A stretch of 64,000 nt of DNA from Chitinophagaceae bacterium IBVUCB2 (GCA_002127295.1 NFUV01000001.1:1178001-1242000); one strand, 5' to 3'; numbered from the stretch's first letter, positions 1 through 10,252 are shown. A program made the numbers and translations. The notes: generated by a model not told the origin, from the sequence alone.

Positions 1-3000
1 CAAGGATGCCCGTTGAAAAATTGGAGACGCAGCACCAAAGTTTGTTTGTAAACTGTTTAGGTAAGGAGAAAATTTTGTTTTTTCTTCCTCATCTTGTAAA
101 CCATCAAATCCTACATCCTGAAACTGCCTGTCATTTGGATCAATATTAAATGCATTGGTAACCTGTAGTGGGTTTGCAGGCACTTTACCCCAAACGGTTG
201 TATTATCTACGGGAGCATTGTTTGTAGGTGTTGGTAATCCATTCTCATATTGTCGCTTACCATCTCTCAAAACATCTTCTGAAATATTACCCAGGTTAAA
301 AAATAATTTACCGCCGGCGGGATTGGCAGTGTTTCGTATAAAAGGATCTTGCAACCAAAACTCTATGTATTCAATATTACCTGTTTCAAAATCTGTCTGA
401 TCTATATTGCGCATTAACCCACCCCATGACTGCTGAGGATTAGTTAGTCTTCCATTGGCATCTACCCTTGTATTTCTTGATTCATAATTGTAAGGACCTT
501 TGTCTTTTGGATAAAAGGCCAGATCAAATGTGGTAAGCAATCCTTCACCGAATTGGGGGTTACGTTTTGGAAATATCTCCCGCATGAACACCTGTCGTGT
601 TTCCGGTTTAGATAATTCAGCTAAATCGTTTTGAAGCGGGTTATTGGCATTTCTTCTTTCCTGTAATACAGCTTCTATATTATACCATGCAATTTTAGCC
701 CTGTTATATCCGCTTTGCAGATCATTATTAAGTGCAGACTCCGGGAACAAACCATTTCCTTGTGGTACAGAAGCGAGAGTCCAGCTTAGTAATGGAAACC
801 GAAGATCAATACTTGCACGGGTACCTTCAAAGTCATCAATATAAGACTGACCGGCTTCTCCTTTACCAATTAATTTTGAGTGACCCGGATCTAAGAAAGC
901 AGCTTCAGCATATGCTGTAATAGATGACATTGTTTTAGTTGAATAGAACGGTAGTTTATCCAACCATTTAGTAAGACGGGGTAAGTTGTTCCGGTAATCC
1001 ACATCAACCCCATACATCCTGTTCTTAATAGGATCTTCACCATACAGCGTTTTGGCAAAGAATGGCCGTTCTCCTAATTGAACAACCGTAGCACCGAGGC
1101 TCAATTTTTTATTAGCTATGTAGTCAAGACGAAGCCCGAGGAAATTTTTCTGCTGTAGTGCAAATGCGCCATTATTTTCGGAAGTAACGGTAACAGGCAC
1201 ACCGGAATTAATTATTGCCTGGTTGGTAACCCGCAATGTTCCTAAATCATAGTTTACTTCGTAATCAACATTCTCCTGTAATATTTGTCCGTTGGCTGTT
1301 ACAGTAACAGAGCCGCGGGGAACATTATATCCAATTTGATAATCGCTGCCACCACCGGATGAGCCAGATGATTTTGAACGACCTACTATTTTAAACCGGT
1401 TAAGATTTGCATAGGTTTGTGCAATTGCTTTAATAGTATCATATAAAGGATAGTATAAATATTTATCCCGCAAAGCTTGTGTAGGATATACATAGTCAAG
1501 GTCACGGCCAAAAGGCTCCAACACCGGGAATATGATTCTACTCTGTTGTGATATTACAGTATATCCTTCTATAAAATCAAACACCCCATCCGGTTGCGGG
1601 TCGTTTTGATTATTCAACCGGTCGAGATTGGTTAATGAAATAATTGGTTGTCCCTGGTAAGGAGGGCTTACATCTGCGGGTGGCAAATATCTTTTTTCAC
1701 CAAGACTTGGCTCCTCGTAAGTAAGATCTAATTTAAAATCTTGTCTTTCCAATTGGCCAAACCCTACTGAATAAACATTCTTCATCATCAAATCCCAGAT
1801 AGGAAGATTTGTACGTTGTGAAGTAGCCTTTAATAATTTAAGAAATAATACCCGCTGCGAAGTACCGGTTGTATCGGGTGGTACGTCTTGAGAAAACTCT
1901 CCAACCTGGAATACTCTTCCATTGTAAGTGTACTGGTAAGCGATACCTAATACTTCATCTGCCTGCAATGGTTGATTAAGCGATAAAAAACCTATCTGGT
2001 AATTAAAGTAATAATCTGATTGCTGAAGTTTGCGGGCAAAGGTTTTTTCAAAATCCTGCACCGGCAAAAGACCTAATGAAGTAAGCTGCGCCTGCACAAG
2101 GGATGAGTTTCGGTAATTTGGATTGCCGGTGATTGTGGAATAAAGATTATTCGCATCATTACGGGGTAATACATCTCCTGCACCTGTTAATATATCGCTA
2201 CGGTAAGGATTTCTTTCGCCCAAATCCATAAAGCCCACGATATCTCTTGTATCAGTAGTAGTACCGTTGCGGTTAGTAACCCATACTTCTACCCGTTGTA
2301 TCTGAACTCTTGAATTAACAACCGGCAATTGTTTCATTGCCGTATTGTAATTGTTGCGGAAGTACTGCCCCATCAGGAAGTGACGGTTCTCATCATACTC
2401 ATCAGACCGAACTATAAAATTTTGAGCTGCTGTTCCACCTTGTAAACCTAAGGTTTGACGTTGTGATTGCTGGTTGGCCAATACCGTTGTAATAAATAAT
2501 TTACCAAACTGCAATTGTGTTTTAAGACCAAATAATGACTGCGCCCCCGGTATTAATGTTCCTTTAGAAGCAAAGCTGGTATTACCTGCCTGGAATATTT
2601 TTAAAATTTCATCATCCTTACCCCGGTAATCTAATTTTAATTGGTTTTCAAAATTAAAATTAGCAAGGGTGTTATAGTTAATGGGTAATTTTATTTTATC
2701 TCCAATATTCGCATCTACCTGTAACTGGGAGTTCATGTTGAAATCGAAACCGCCATTTCTTCTTGCTCTTTCTGGTAGTGTCGGGTTTTGAATATTCTGC
2801 CCCTGGTAACCTGCCAGAAAGTCCACATAACCTGAAGGTTTAATATCAACCTTTCCTTCACCTACAATACGGTTAAACCAATCTTTTGAAACTTTGAATT
2901 TTGGTTTGAATAAGCGGCGGTTCATATTCGCCAGCAATGCTGACCGCTTCTTAAAATAATCTTCTTCATCTTTTCTCCCCTGCAGCCTCAAAAACTCTTC

Positions 3001-3312
3001 CATACTGAAAGAGGCTGGAGTACGGTAATACTTATTTCCAATTTTTTCAATAATATAATACTGTTTTGTTTTTGGATCGTACTCAATTGTACGCTTTAAG
3101 TATCCTGTATCTCTTAAATCAAACGTATTACGATTGGGATTTGAATAAGGATCACCATAACGATCGGTTAACGGGTATCGGTTGGTATCAATTGGAGAAT
3201 ATCTATCGGGTATAGCAATATTAGCATAGCCGGATTTGGCTTGCGCAATAATGGCGGCAACAATGGTAATGAATACCAGTGTACGGAGGATATGAGCAGT
3301 TCTACGGTTCAA
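1..3312 (-). CDS. sprA: SprA, T9SS outer-membrane translocon (5' part, runs off the window)
   Basis: SprA (Sov in Porphyromonas) is the giant outer-membrane beta-barrel channel of the type IX secretion system, which exports proteins carrying C-terminal sorting domains. The frame is open for 1104 codons to position 1; family members are about 2400 residues, so more than half is missing. An N-terminal hydrophobic signal is followed by a Tyr/Asn/Arg-rich sequence with recurring barrel-like segments and SprA-type stretches such as GKVDIKPSGYVDFLAGYQGQ. There is no ATG near the N-terminus: the frame opens after a TAA, and the only sensible start is TTG at 3312-3310, preceded by GGAG about eight bases upstream. 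It lies 41 bp downstream of ruvA on the same strand, the usual ruvA-sprA arrangement in Bacteroidota. Confidence 0.93.
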   Translation of the reverse strand, partial: MNRRTAHILRTLVFITIVAAIIAQAKSGYANIAIPDRYSPIDTNRYPLTDRYGDPYSNPNRNTFDLRDTGYLKRTIEYDPKTKQYYIIEKIGNKYYRTPASFSMEEFLRLQGRKDEEDYFKKRSALLANMNRRLFKPKFKVSKDWFNRIVGEGKVDIKPSGYVDFLAGYQGQNIQNPTLPERARRNGGFDFNMNSQLQVDANIGDKIKLPINYNTLANFNFENQLKLDYRGKDDEILKIFQAGNTSFASKGTLIPGAQSLFGLKTQLQFGKLFITTVLANQQSQRQTLGLQGGTAAQNFIVRSDEYDENRHFLMGQYFRNNYNTAMKQLPVVNSRVQIQRVEVWVTNRNGTTTDTRDIVGFMDLGERNPYRSDILTGAGDVLPRNDANNLYSTITGNPNYRNSSLVQAQLTSLGLLPVQDFEKTFARKLQQSDYYFNYQIGFLSLNQPLQADEVLGIAYQYTYNGRVFQVGEFSQDVPPDTTGTSQRVLFLKLLKATSQRTNLPIWDLMMKNVYSVGFGQLERQDFKLDLTYEEPSLGEKRYLPPADVSPPYQGQPIISLTNLDRLNNQNDPQPDGVFDFIEGYTVISQQSRIIFPVLEPFGRDLDYVYPTQALRDKYLYYPLYDTIKAIAQTYANLNRFKIVGRSKSSGSSGGGSDYQIGYNVPRGSVTVTANGQILQENVDYEVNYDLGTLRVTNQAIINSGVPVTVTSENNGAFALQQKNFLGLRLDYIANKKLSLGATVVQLGERPFFAKTLYGEDPIKNRMYGVDVDYRNNLPRLTKWLDKLPFYSTKTMSSITAYAEAAFLDPGHSKLIGKGEAGQSYIDDFEGTRASIDLRFPLLSWTLASVPQGNGLFPESALNNDLQSGYNRAKIAWYNIEAVLQERRNANNPLQNDLAELSKPETRQVFMREIFPKRNPQFGEGLLTTFDLAFYPKDKGPYNYESRNTRVDANGRLTNPQQSWGGLMRNIDQTDFETGNIEYIEFWLQDPFIRNTANPAGGKLFFNLGNISEDVLRDGKRQYENGLPTPTNNAPVDNTTVWGKVPANPLQVTNAFNIDPNDRQFQDVGFDGLQDEEEKTKFSPYLNSLQTNFGAASPIFQRASL

Positions 3313-3353
3313 TGTTTTTTCTCCATCAGTTAGTTATCCTGAAAATAGTGGAA

Positions 3354-3935
3354 TTAGAGGGTACGAAGTGCTTTTTTAATCAATTCCTCAACGGACAAGT
3401 TGGATTCTGCTGCAATGGTCTTTTCGATGGCTTGATTGGCGGCCTGACGATTGATTCCCAAAGCGGTCAGAGCATTTAACGCATCCTGATGCAAAGTATT
3501 GTTTTTCATAGGCGAAATATTTGAATCCAGGGGGTGTTTAGCCAATTTGTCACGAAGCTCCAATACCATTCTTTCAGCACTCTTCTTCCCGATACCTTTT
3601 ATCCCTTCCAAAGTCCGGGTATCACCCTGAATTATAGCTTTAGCCAGTTCTTCCGGTTTCATATAAGACAACATGACCCTGGCAGTTGACGCTCCAATCC
3701 CAGACACTCCAATTAATTGTTGAAACATTTCCTTTTCTGCCAGGTCAAAAAAGCCATATAAAATATGGGCATCCTCCCTGATAAGCAGGCTGGTCTGCAG
3801 TGTTCCATTATCTAAATTTTGAATTTTTGAATAGGTGTTCAAACTTATCTGCACATCGTAGCCTATACCATTTACTTCAACCTGCACATTTGCGGGACTT
3901 TTATGCACAAAATTTCCTTTCAGGTAAGCTATCAT
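3354..3935 (-). CDS. ruvA: Holliday junction branch migration protein RuvA
   Basis: RuvA binds four-way junctions as a tetramer and loads the RuvB motor for branch migration in recombinational repair. The start MIAYLKGNFVHK is the family N-terminus (OB fold), so I trimmed a 30-codon upstream extension. Two helix-hairpin-helix segments are visible: LIGVSGIGASTARVML and LEGIKGIGKKSAERMV. A C-terminal RuvB-contacting domain (LNALTALGINRQAANQAIEK) completes a normal 193-residue length. It is followed by sprA on the same strand and is divergent from fabH. Confidence 0.95.
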   Translation of the reverse strand: MIAYLKGNFVHKSPANVQVEVNGIGYDVQISLNTYSKIQNLDNGTLQTSLLIREDAHILYGFFDLAEKEMFQQLIGVSGIGASTARVMLSYMKPEELAKAIIQGDTRTLEGIKGIGKKSAERMVLELRDKLAKHPLDSNISPMKNNTLHQDALNALTALGINRQAANQAIEKTIAAESNLSVEELIKKALRTL

Positions 3936-4116
3936 AAGGCTGCGAAAATAGGGAAAAACAGAGAAGAGTCCGGAGTAGTTAGTGAGGAGCCCTGAGTAAA
4001 AGCTATATCTCTTAAAAGAATTCAAATTGCTTTAGGTCACAGACTTAGCACTACTGGCCAACGACCCCCGACTTTCCTTAACTTTGCCCACCATAATTTT
4101 ATAACACCATTACAGC

Positions 4117-5109
4117 ATGATTAAAAAAACAACGGCTGCTATAACAGCAGTAGGAGGCTTTGTTCCAGAAGACCGGCTTACCAACTTCGATTTAGAAAAA
4201 ATGGTAGATACGAATGATGAGTGGATCAGAACCCGTACCGGAATTTCTGAAAGAAGAATTTTAAAAGGAGAAGGTTTAGCTACCTCTGATATGGTGGTAC
4301 CGGCTGTAAAACTATTGTGTGAAAAAAGAGGAATCAGCCCCGAAGAAATTGATTGCCTCATTGTGGCTACTGTTACACCGGATATGGTTTTTCCTGCTAC
4401 GGCTAATATTGCCTGCGATAAAATGGGTGCTAAAAATGCTTTTGGGTTTGATGTATCTGCCGCATGTTCTGGTTTTTTATATTCGCTTACACTCGGTGCT
4501 TCCATGATTGAAAGCGGTCGTTATAAAAAAGTAGTGGTTTGTGGGGCGGATAAAATGAGTGCTATCACTGATTATACCGACCGCAATACCTGTGTTCTTT
4601 TTGGCGATGCTGCCGCCGCAGTGTTATTAGAGCCCAACCATGATGGATACGGCATACAGGATAGCCTATTAAAAAGTGATGGTTCTGGTGTTGCTTATTT
4701 ACACATGAAAGCCGGAGGTTCATTAAAACCTGCCAGTGTTGAAACCGTAACAAGTAAACAACATTTTGCTTTTCAGGATGGGCAGCCCGTATTTAAAGCC
4801 GCTGTAAAAGGAATGGCTGATGTAAGTGCTGAGTTGTTAGAAAAAAACAATTTGACTGGAGATGATATTGCATGGCTGGTTCCTCACCAGGCCAATCTGC
4901 GTATTATTGATGCTACTGCTAACCGGATGGGATTATCGAAAGAAAAAGTGATGATCAATATTCAAAAGTATGGCAACACTACAGCAGCTACTATTCCTTT
5001 ATGCTTATGGGAGTGGGAAAGCCAGTTAAAAAAAGGTGACAATATTGTATTGGCTGCATTTGGTGGAGGTTTTACCTGGGGTGCTACATTGGTGAAATGG
5101 GGTAGCTAA
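4117..5109 (+). CDS. fabH: Beta-ketoacyl-ACP synthase III (FabH)
   Basis: FabH condenses acetyl-CoA or a branched acyl-CoA primer with malonyl-ACP to start type II fatty acid synthesis. The catalytic triad is visible: Cys117 in SAACSGFLY, His257 in VPHQAN and Asn287 in YGNTTAA. The length of 330 residues is normal. The N-terminal [19 protein letters not shown] and TRTGISERR match the family. The gene stands alone between divergent ruvA and a convergent DinB-like gene. fabD is about 4 kb away on the other strand, so fatty acid genes are dispersed here. Confidence 0.95.
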   Translation: MIKKTTAAITAVGGFVPEDRLTNFDLEKMVDTNDEWIRTRTGISERRILKGEGLATSDMVVPAVKLLCEKRGISPEEIDCLIVATVTPDMVFPATANIACDKMGAKNAFGFDVSAACSGFLYSLTLGASMIESGRYKKVVVCGADKMSAITDYTDRNTCVLFGDAAAAVLLEPNHDGYGIQDSLLKSDGSGVAYLHMKAGGSLKPASVETVTSKQHFAFQDGQPVFKAAVKGMADVSAELLEKNNLTGDDIAWLVPHQANLRIIDATANRMGLSKEKVMINIQKYGNTTAATIPLCLWEWESQLKKGDNIVLAAFGGGFTWGATLVKWGS

Positions 5110-5112
5110 CTA

Positions 5113-5607
5113 TTATTTTTTACTCCTTGTCCATAATGAAAAATCTGTTTGCGGAACTTTCTCTACCCCTACTTGTCGAAGCATATTAATAAGTTGTCCG
5201 CGGTGATAAGTGCTATGATTAAAAACATGAAGCAACATCTGGTAAACAGGCATTTTAAAAACCTCCCGCTTGGTATTCTGATATTGGAAAACATGGTCTA
5301 CTGATAGTTCAGAAGCATTACTCACCCAGTCTTCCCATTGTTTGGATTGCTGTAATAAAGCACTGCAGGCATCTTGCATATTACCGGTAAACCCTTCGCT
5401 GGGAACAACTATTCTTTCCTGCAGTTTCATCCGTTGCCACCAAATGTTTTCGGCATCCAGCAAGTGTAATACAGTTTTCAATAAACTAGTAAAACTGCTT
5501 GGCAGTTCTTGTAAATGTTTTTCTTCCGACAGTGTGAGTATTAAATCTGTAATACGTTGGCTTGCCCATACATTATAAGCCGCATATTGTTTTAAGAGTT
5601 CCTTCAT
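5113..5607 (-). CDS. DinB/YfiT-like four-helix metalloprotein
   Basis: A 164-residue protein of the DinB/YfiT fold. The putative metal ligands are His48 (LLKTVLHLLDAE), His131 and His135 (NHSTYHRGQLINMLRQVG), the triad typical of the family. YNVWASQRITD near the N-terminus is the usual first helix. Family members are thiol transferases or DNA-damage-induced proteins, but substrate cannot be told from sequence. It is convergent with fabH with a gap of only 3 bp and no terminator between them. Confidence 0.8.
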   Translation of the reverse strand: MKELLKQYAAYNVWASQRITDLILTLSEEKHLQELPSSFTSLLKTVLHLLDAENIWWQRMKLQERIVVPSEGFTGNMQDACSALLQQSKQWEDWVSNASELSVDHVFQYQNTKREVFKMPVYQMLLHVFNHSTYHRGQLINMLRQVGVEKVPQTDFSLWTRSKK

Positions 5608-5683
5608 GCAGGTGGGTTGAAAGGATGAAATCAGTTATTTTTGAATAGTTCAGTTACCAAATTTCCCATTCCAACTTTTCAAT

Positions 5684-6904
5684 ATGGATAAAAGTTTTCC
5701 ACTAACCGGCTGGAGTTCGGTGGCAGTACATGCCGGACATGAGCAGGATCCTAACTATGCCCATTTAGTACCTATATATGCAAGCAGCACTTTTGTGTTT
5801 GATGAAGCCGAACAAGGTATGCGTCGCTTTAGTGGAAAAGAAGATGGATATATCTATTCCCGCTGGGGCAATCCAACTTTTACCGAAGCCGAAAATAAGA
5901 TAGCCGCATTAGAAACATTTGAACTTGAAAAAGATGGAATCCCTTTAGAAGCAAAAGGCATTCTGCATGCATCTGGCATGTCGGCTATTACCACCTTACT
6001 TCTTTCCACATTAAAACCTGGTGACAAGATCCTTACACACTATTCATTGTATGGCGGTACAGAAGAAATAATGAGCAAAGTATTGCCAACACTTGGTATC
6101 TCCGCTATTATTACTGACCTGCGGGATTTAAAAAAAGCTTCTGCAGCTATTGCCAATGATAAGGCTATAAAAATGCTTTATATAGAAACCCCTGCAAACC
6201 CAACCATACAATGTGTAGATATAGAACAATTAAGTAAGCTGGCTAAAGAAAATAATTTAATAACCGCCTGCGATAATACATTCGCTACACCCTATCTGCA
6301 GCAACCATTTCGTTTTGGAATTGATTTTATTGTTCACTCTACTACCAAATTTTTAAACGGCCATGGCACAGCGATCGGTGGCATTTTGCTTGGTAGCAAT
6401 CTCGAGTTCATGAAAACAAAAGCCTATGCGATGGCGAAAACATTGGGAGGCAATGCAAATCCTTTCGATGCTTTTTTATTGATAACCGGAATGAAAACAT
6501 TGGAATTAAGAATGGAACGTCATTGCAGTAATGCAATGGAAGTAGCACATTTCTTAGAAAATCATGCAGCTGTTGCTAAAGTAAATTACACCGGTCTCGC
6601 TTCGCATCCCGATCATTTGATTGCAAAGAAACAGATGAGACATCCCGGGGCTATGCTTAGTTTTGAATTGCAAGGTGGATTGCAAGCCGGTATCAACTTT
6701 ATGAATAAGTTGAAAATGTGTGTAAGAACCGTTTCGCTGGGCACATGTGATACATTGCTATCCCACCCGGCTTCTATGACACATTATAGTGTACCCAAAG
6801 AAGAAAAAGAAAAATATGGAATTACGGATGGCCTGATAAGAATGAATGTGGGCATTGAGAATTTACAGGATATAATTTCAGATCTGGATCAAGCCCTAAC
6901 CTAA
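5684..6904 (+). CDS. Cys/Met-metabolism PLP enzyme (cystathionine gamma-synthase / gamma-lyase type)
   Basis: A fold-type I PLP enzyme of the trans-sulfuration family, 406 residues. The PLP lysine is Lys222 in HSTTKFLNGHG. SRWGNPT and the C-terminal LGTCDTLLSHPASMTH and GLIRMNVGIE motifs are clear. The segment LYGGTEE has Gly where methionine gamma-lyases have their catalytic Cys (LYGC), so synthase or cystathionine-lyase activity is more likely than methionine gamma-lyase; O-acetylhomoserine sulfhydrylase is another possibility. No methionine biosynthesis genes are adjacent to narrow this down. Confidence 0.82.
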   Translation: MDKSFPLTGWSSVAVHAGHEQDPNYAHLVPIYASSTFVFDEAEQGMRRFSGKEDGYIYSRWGNPTFTEAENKIAALETFELEKDGIPLEAKGILHASGMSAITTLLLSTLKPGDKILTHYSLYGGTEEIMSKVLPTLGISAIITDLRDLKKASAAIANDKAIKMLYIETPANPTIQCVDIEQLSKLAKENNLITACDNTFATPYLQQPFRFGIDFIVHSTTKFLNGHGTAIGGILLGSNLEFMKTKAYAMAKTLGGNANPFDAFLLITGMKTLELRMERHCSNAMEVAHFLENHAAVAKVNYTGLASHPDHLIAKKQMRHPGAMLSFELQGGLQAGINFMNKLKMCVRTVSLGTCDTLLSHPASMTHYSVPKEEKEKYGITDGLIRMNVGIENLQDIISDLDQALT

Positions 6905-6938
6905 TAACAACTTTTCTTTATAGTTTAACCAACTTATC

Positions 6939-8759
6939 ATGAAACCAACACTGCTTATTTTATTATTACTCGTATTCAATTTTTTATTTGCACAAAAGAA
7001 GACGACAGTTGTGCCCGATCCATTTGCAGGACTTGACACAGTTTTTCAGCGAGTATTGAAAGATAGAAAAGCTGCTGGCTTTGCAGTAGCAGTGGTAAGC
7101 AAAAACAAAATAATTTATGCTAAAGGATTTGGCTACCGTGACTACGAGAATAAAATTCCGGTAACACCAACTACGCAATTTGCGATCGGCTCTTGCACCA
7201 AAGCATTTACCTCATCTTTATTAGGCTTATTGGACAAAGACAATAAACTGGAACTTGATAAACCTGCTACCAGTTATTTACCCGAACTGCGATTTTATAA
7301 TGATAACATGAATAATATGGTTACTGTGCGGGACATGATGAGCCACCGGACTGGCTTACCCCGACATGATTATTCCTGGTATCTTTTTAATACTACATCA
7401 AGAGATAGTTTATTACGCCGTATACAATACCAGGAACCAACAGCAGCTTTACGACAAACCTGGCAGTATAACAATTTCATGTTCCTGGTACAAGGAATGA
7501 TCGCAGAAAAAATAACTGGTATATCATGGGAAGAAAATATTAAAGAAAAGATCTTCGTTCCACTTGGGATGACGACATCTAATTTATCCATTCATGATCT
7601 GAAAAAAAATAATGATGGCGCATTTGGATATACAGTTTATAAAGATAGCGTCATCAGAAAAACTGAATATTATGATATCAATGCAATGGGCCCGGCGGGA
7701 AGCATTAATAGCAATGTGACTGAAATGGCTAATTGGGTAATCGCCTGGATTAACGGGGGCAAATTCAATGGAAAAGAAGTTTTACCAGCGAACTATGTTA
7801 AAGAAGCCATAAGTTCTCAAATGGTTATTAGCGGTGCTTTACCGGATAAAGAAATCCCTGATGCATATTTTGCGAATTATGGTTTTGGGTGGATGCTTTC
7901 CTCCTACCGTGGTCATTATAGAGTTGAGCATGGTGGAAATATTGATGGCTTTTCTGCAAGTACTTCTTTTTTCCCATCAGACAGTATTGGAATTATTGTA
8001 TTAACCAATCAAAATGCTTCTGCAGTTACAGGTATTGTAAGAAATATGATATCGGATCGTATTCTCGGTATTAAACCCATTGATTGGAATGGCCGGAGAA
8101 ATGATGCTGATGCAAAAGCTAAGAAAGCTGCAAAAGAAGCTGAGAAAAATATAACCAGCAACAAAAAAGCCGGCACCAGGCCTTCTCATAGCCAAAAAGA
8201 CTATGCAGGAGTGTATAATAATCCCGGGTATGGCGAGTTTGAAATAACCCATAACAACGATTCCCTTATCCTGCATACTCAAAATGGTAATTTATGGCTA
8301 CGCCATTATCATTACGACGTATTTGAAGCTTTAGGCATTGATAAAGAAGAAGGCATTGATACAACCCAACAGGAAAATCTGAAAATGCAATTCCAGATGA
8401 CATCAGCAGGGGAAATCTCATCTGTAGCCATGGGATTACAACCAGGACTAAAAGACATAGAGTTTACAAAAGCAACCAAAGCAAAAGAAGTAGCAAAAGA
8501 TGAATTGAAAAAATTTATTGGGGAATATGAATTACAACCCGGCGTAAATGCGAAGTTTTATATTAAAGGGGAAAAAACACTGTTTGCTTTTATTGAAGGA
8601 CAGCCAGAATATGAATTGATACCAACGGATAAAAACAAGTTTGACCTCAAGATTGTTAAAGGGTATAGTGTGCTATTTGATGAAAATGATAAAGGAGAAA
8701 TCACTGCAGTCAGTTTTATTCAACCAAATGGAACATTGAAAGCCAAAAAAGTAAAGTAA
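6939..8759 (+). CDS. Secreted serine hydrolase, beta-lactamase class C family
   Basis: A 606-residue exported protein (hydrophobic signal ending near FLFAQ) with a penicillin-binding/beta-lactamase-related domain over about residues 30-380. The nucleophile motif is Ser85-x-x-Lys88 (GSCTKAF), the second motif is in WQYNNFMF, and HGG is seen in VEHGGNIDG. After a Lys/Ala-rich linker (about 385-410) come C-terminal beta-rich regions of the type often attached to Bacteroidota serine hydrolases. Such proteins are usually esterases or peptidases rather than resistance enzymes. The stop codon is followed after one base by the acetyltransferase ATG, so they are probably co-transcribed. Confidence 0.85.
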   Translation: MKPTLLILLLLVFNFLFAQKKTTVVPDPFAGLDTVFQRVLKDRKAAGFAVAVVSKNKIIYAKGFGYRDYENKIPVTPTTQFAIGSCTKAFTSSLLGLLDKDNKLELDKPATSYLPELRFYNDNMNNMVTVRDMMSHRTGLPRHDYSWYLFNTTSRDSLLRRIQYQEPTAALRQTWQYNNFMFLVQGMIAEKITGISWEENIKEKIFVPLGMTTSNLSIHDLKKNNDGAFGYTVYKDSVIRKTEYYDINAMGPAGSINSNVTEMANWVIAWINGGKFNGKEVLPANYVKEAISSQMVISGALPDKEIPDAYFANYGFGWMLSSYRGHYRVEHGGNIDGFSASTSFFPSDSIGIIVLTNQNASAVTGIVRNMISDRILGIKPIDWNGRRNDADAKAKKAAKEAEKNITSNKKAGTRPSHSQKDYAGVYNNPGYGEFEITHNNDSLILHTQNGNLWLRHYHYDVFEALGIDKEEGIDTTQQENLKMQFQMTSAGEISSVAMGLQPGLKDIEFTKATKAKEVAKDELKKFIGEYELQPGVNAKFYIKGEKTLFAFIEGQPEYELIPTDKNKFDLKIVKGYSVLFDENDKGEITAVSFIQPNGTLKAKKVK

Positions 8760-8760
8760 A

Positions 8761-9210
8761 ATGGGAGTAACTATCAGAAGGGCGGTAAAAGAAGATTGCC
8801 CAAGATTATTAGAGTTGATTACAGAGTTGGCTGTTTATGAAAAAGCCCCGAATGAAGTAACCGTTTCCTTATCCCATTTTGAAGAAAGTGGCTTTGGTGA
8901 CAATCCTGTTTATTGGTCATTTGTAGCAGAGGAAGATGGAGTAATACTTGGATTTGCCTTATACTACATTCGGTATTCTACCTGGAAAGGCCAACGTATG
9001 TATTTGGAAGATATTCTTGTTACAGAAGCGGCGAGAGGTAAAGGAATTGGAAAATTATTGCTCGATCGTTTAATAGTAGAAGCAAGAGAAAAAAAACTTT
9101 CTGCAATTGTTTGGCAAGTGCTGGAGTGGAATGAACCTGCTATAAATTTCTACAAAAAATACAATGCAAAATTTGACCCTGAATGGGTCAACTGTTCTAT
9201 CGATGTGTAA
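8761..9210 (+). CDS. GNAT family N-acetyltransferase
   Basis: A 149-residue GNAT protein. The acetyl-CoA pyrophosphate-binding loop is visible in ARGKGIGKLLLDRL, preceded by the beta-4 strand MYLEDILVTE; NEPAINFYKKYNA is the usual C-terminal motif. The overall pattern (TIRRAVKEDCPRLLELI at the N-terminus, VLGFALYY in the middle) resembles diamine/spermidine acetyltransferases, but the substrate is not determined. It is tightly coupled to the upstream serine hydrolase and ends in a shared bidirectional terminator. Confidence 0.85.
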   Translation: MGVTIRRAVKEDCPRLLELITELAVYEKAPNEVTVSLSHFEESGFGDNPVYWSFVAEEDGVILGFALYYIRYSTWKGQRMYLEDILVTEAARGKGIGKLLLDRLIVEAREKKLSAIVWQVLEWNEPAINFYKKYNAKFDPEWVNCSIDV

Positions 9211-9250
9211 AATAAAGAGCCGCAGAAAATTTTCTGCGGTTCTTTATTTT
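9211..9250. terminator. Bidirectional intrinsic terminator between acetyltransferase and fabD
   Basis: A near-perfect inverted repeat (AATAAAGAGCCGCAGAAAA with TTTTCTGCGGTTCTTTATT, one G/T step), A-rich on one side and T-rich on the other. It sits exactly between convergent genes, so it can stop transcription from both. Confidence 0.85.
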
Positions 9251-9262
9251 ATCGATCATTTT

Positions 9263-10153
9263 TTAACTCACCCCATTTACTTCCATTTCCTTATTTATTT
9301 TCAATATCAAGCCTTGTAACACTTTGCCCGGACCAGCTTCTGTAAATGTAGAAGCCCCGTCTGCAATCATTGATTGCACACTTTGTGTCCACCGAACAGG
9401 TCCGGTTAACTGGTCAATTAAATTTTGCTTAATTTCTTCTTTATCCATCACAGCTCTTGCAGCCACATTTTGGTATACAGCACAAGTTGGATTATGAAAT
9501 TTTGTTGCTTCTATGGCTGCGGCTAATTCTTCTTTAGCCGGCAACATCAATGGCGAATGAAATGCACCACCAACAGGCAATACTAAAGCCCTTTTAGCAC
9601 CTGCTACCTTCATTCTTTCGCAGGCAATATCGATGCCTTTTAAAGTTCCACTTATTACTAATTGCCCGGGACAGTTATAATTTGCAGCCACCACTATTTC
9701 ACCCGTTTCATTTTGCACTTCGGCACAAATTGCTTCTACTTTATCATCCGCTAAATTTAATACGGCAGCCATAGTGGAAGGAGTTAGTTCGCAAGCTTTT
9801 TGCATAGCTGTGGCCCTGATCGAAACTAATTCGAGTGCATCTTCAAAACTCAAAGTGCCATTCGCTACAAGGGCAGAAAATTCACCAAGTGAATGACCTG
9901 CTACCATATCGGGAGATACACTCTCTATGCTTTTATACGCCATGATGGAATGTAAAAACACTGCAGGTTGTGTAACATTTGTTTGTTTCAGATCGGCCTC
10001 TGTTCCATTCAGCATTATTTCAGAAATACGAAACCCCAACAGATCATTCGCTTGTTCAAATAATCTTTTAGCAAAGGCACTGTTCTCATAATACTCCTTG
10101 CCCATTCCCGGAAATTGAGATCCCTGGCCCGGAAATACAAATGCATGTTTCAT
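9263..10153 (-). CDS. fabD: Malonyl-CoA:ACP transacylase (FabD)
   Basis: FabD transfers malonyl groups from CoA to acyl carrier protein for fatty acid elongation. The nucleophile is Ser88 in GHSLGEFSALV, the catalytic His is His199 in GGAFHSPLM, and the N-terminal FPGQGSQFPGMG oxyanion loop is present. The length of 296 residues is normal. The gene is monocistronic, bounded by a bidirectional terminator downstream and the folE terminator upstream. Confidence 0.95.
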   Translation of the reverse strand: MKHAFVFPGQGSQFPGMGKEYYENSAFAKRLFEQANDLLGFRISEIMLNGTEADLKQTNVTQPAVFLHSIMAYKSIESVSPDMVAGHSLGEFSALVANGTLSFEDALELVSIRATAMQKACELTPSTMAAVLNLADDKVEAICAEVQNETGEIVVAANYNCPGQLVISGTLKGIDIACERMKVAGAKRALVLPVGGAFHSPLMLPAKEELAAAIEATKFHNPTCAVYQNVAARAVMDKEEIKQNLIDQLTGPVRWTQSVQSMIADGASTFTEAGPGKVLQGLILKINKEMEVNGVS

Positions 10154-10220
10154 GTAATGGTAGTTTTTATTCTTAAGTGAATAAATATTCTGCTACTTAT
10201 TCACTTTGGTGTCGCTTGCA

Positions 10221-10252
10221 AAAAAAAAGTTTGATTGAAAATTCAATCAAAC
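10221..10252 (-). terminator. Intrinsic terminator of the folE/PTPS transcript
   Basis: An 11-bp perfect inverted repeat (GTTTGATTGAA with TTCAATCAAAC) just past the folE stop codon. On the minus strand it is followed by eight Ts. Confidence 0.85.

Noticed and set aside
10229-10252. Inverted repeat GTTTGATTGAA/TTCAATCAAAC as a third copy of the sRNA closing stem
   Set aside because: The similarity is limited to a few bases, the arms are only 2 nt apart, and a T-tract follows on the minus strand; it is a terminator.
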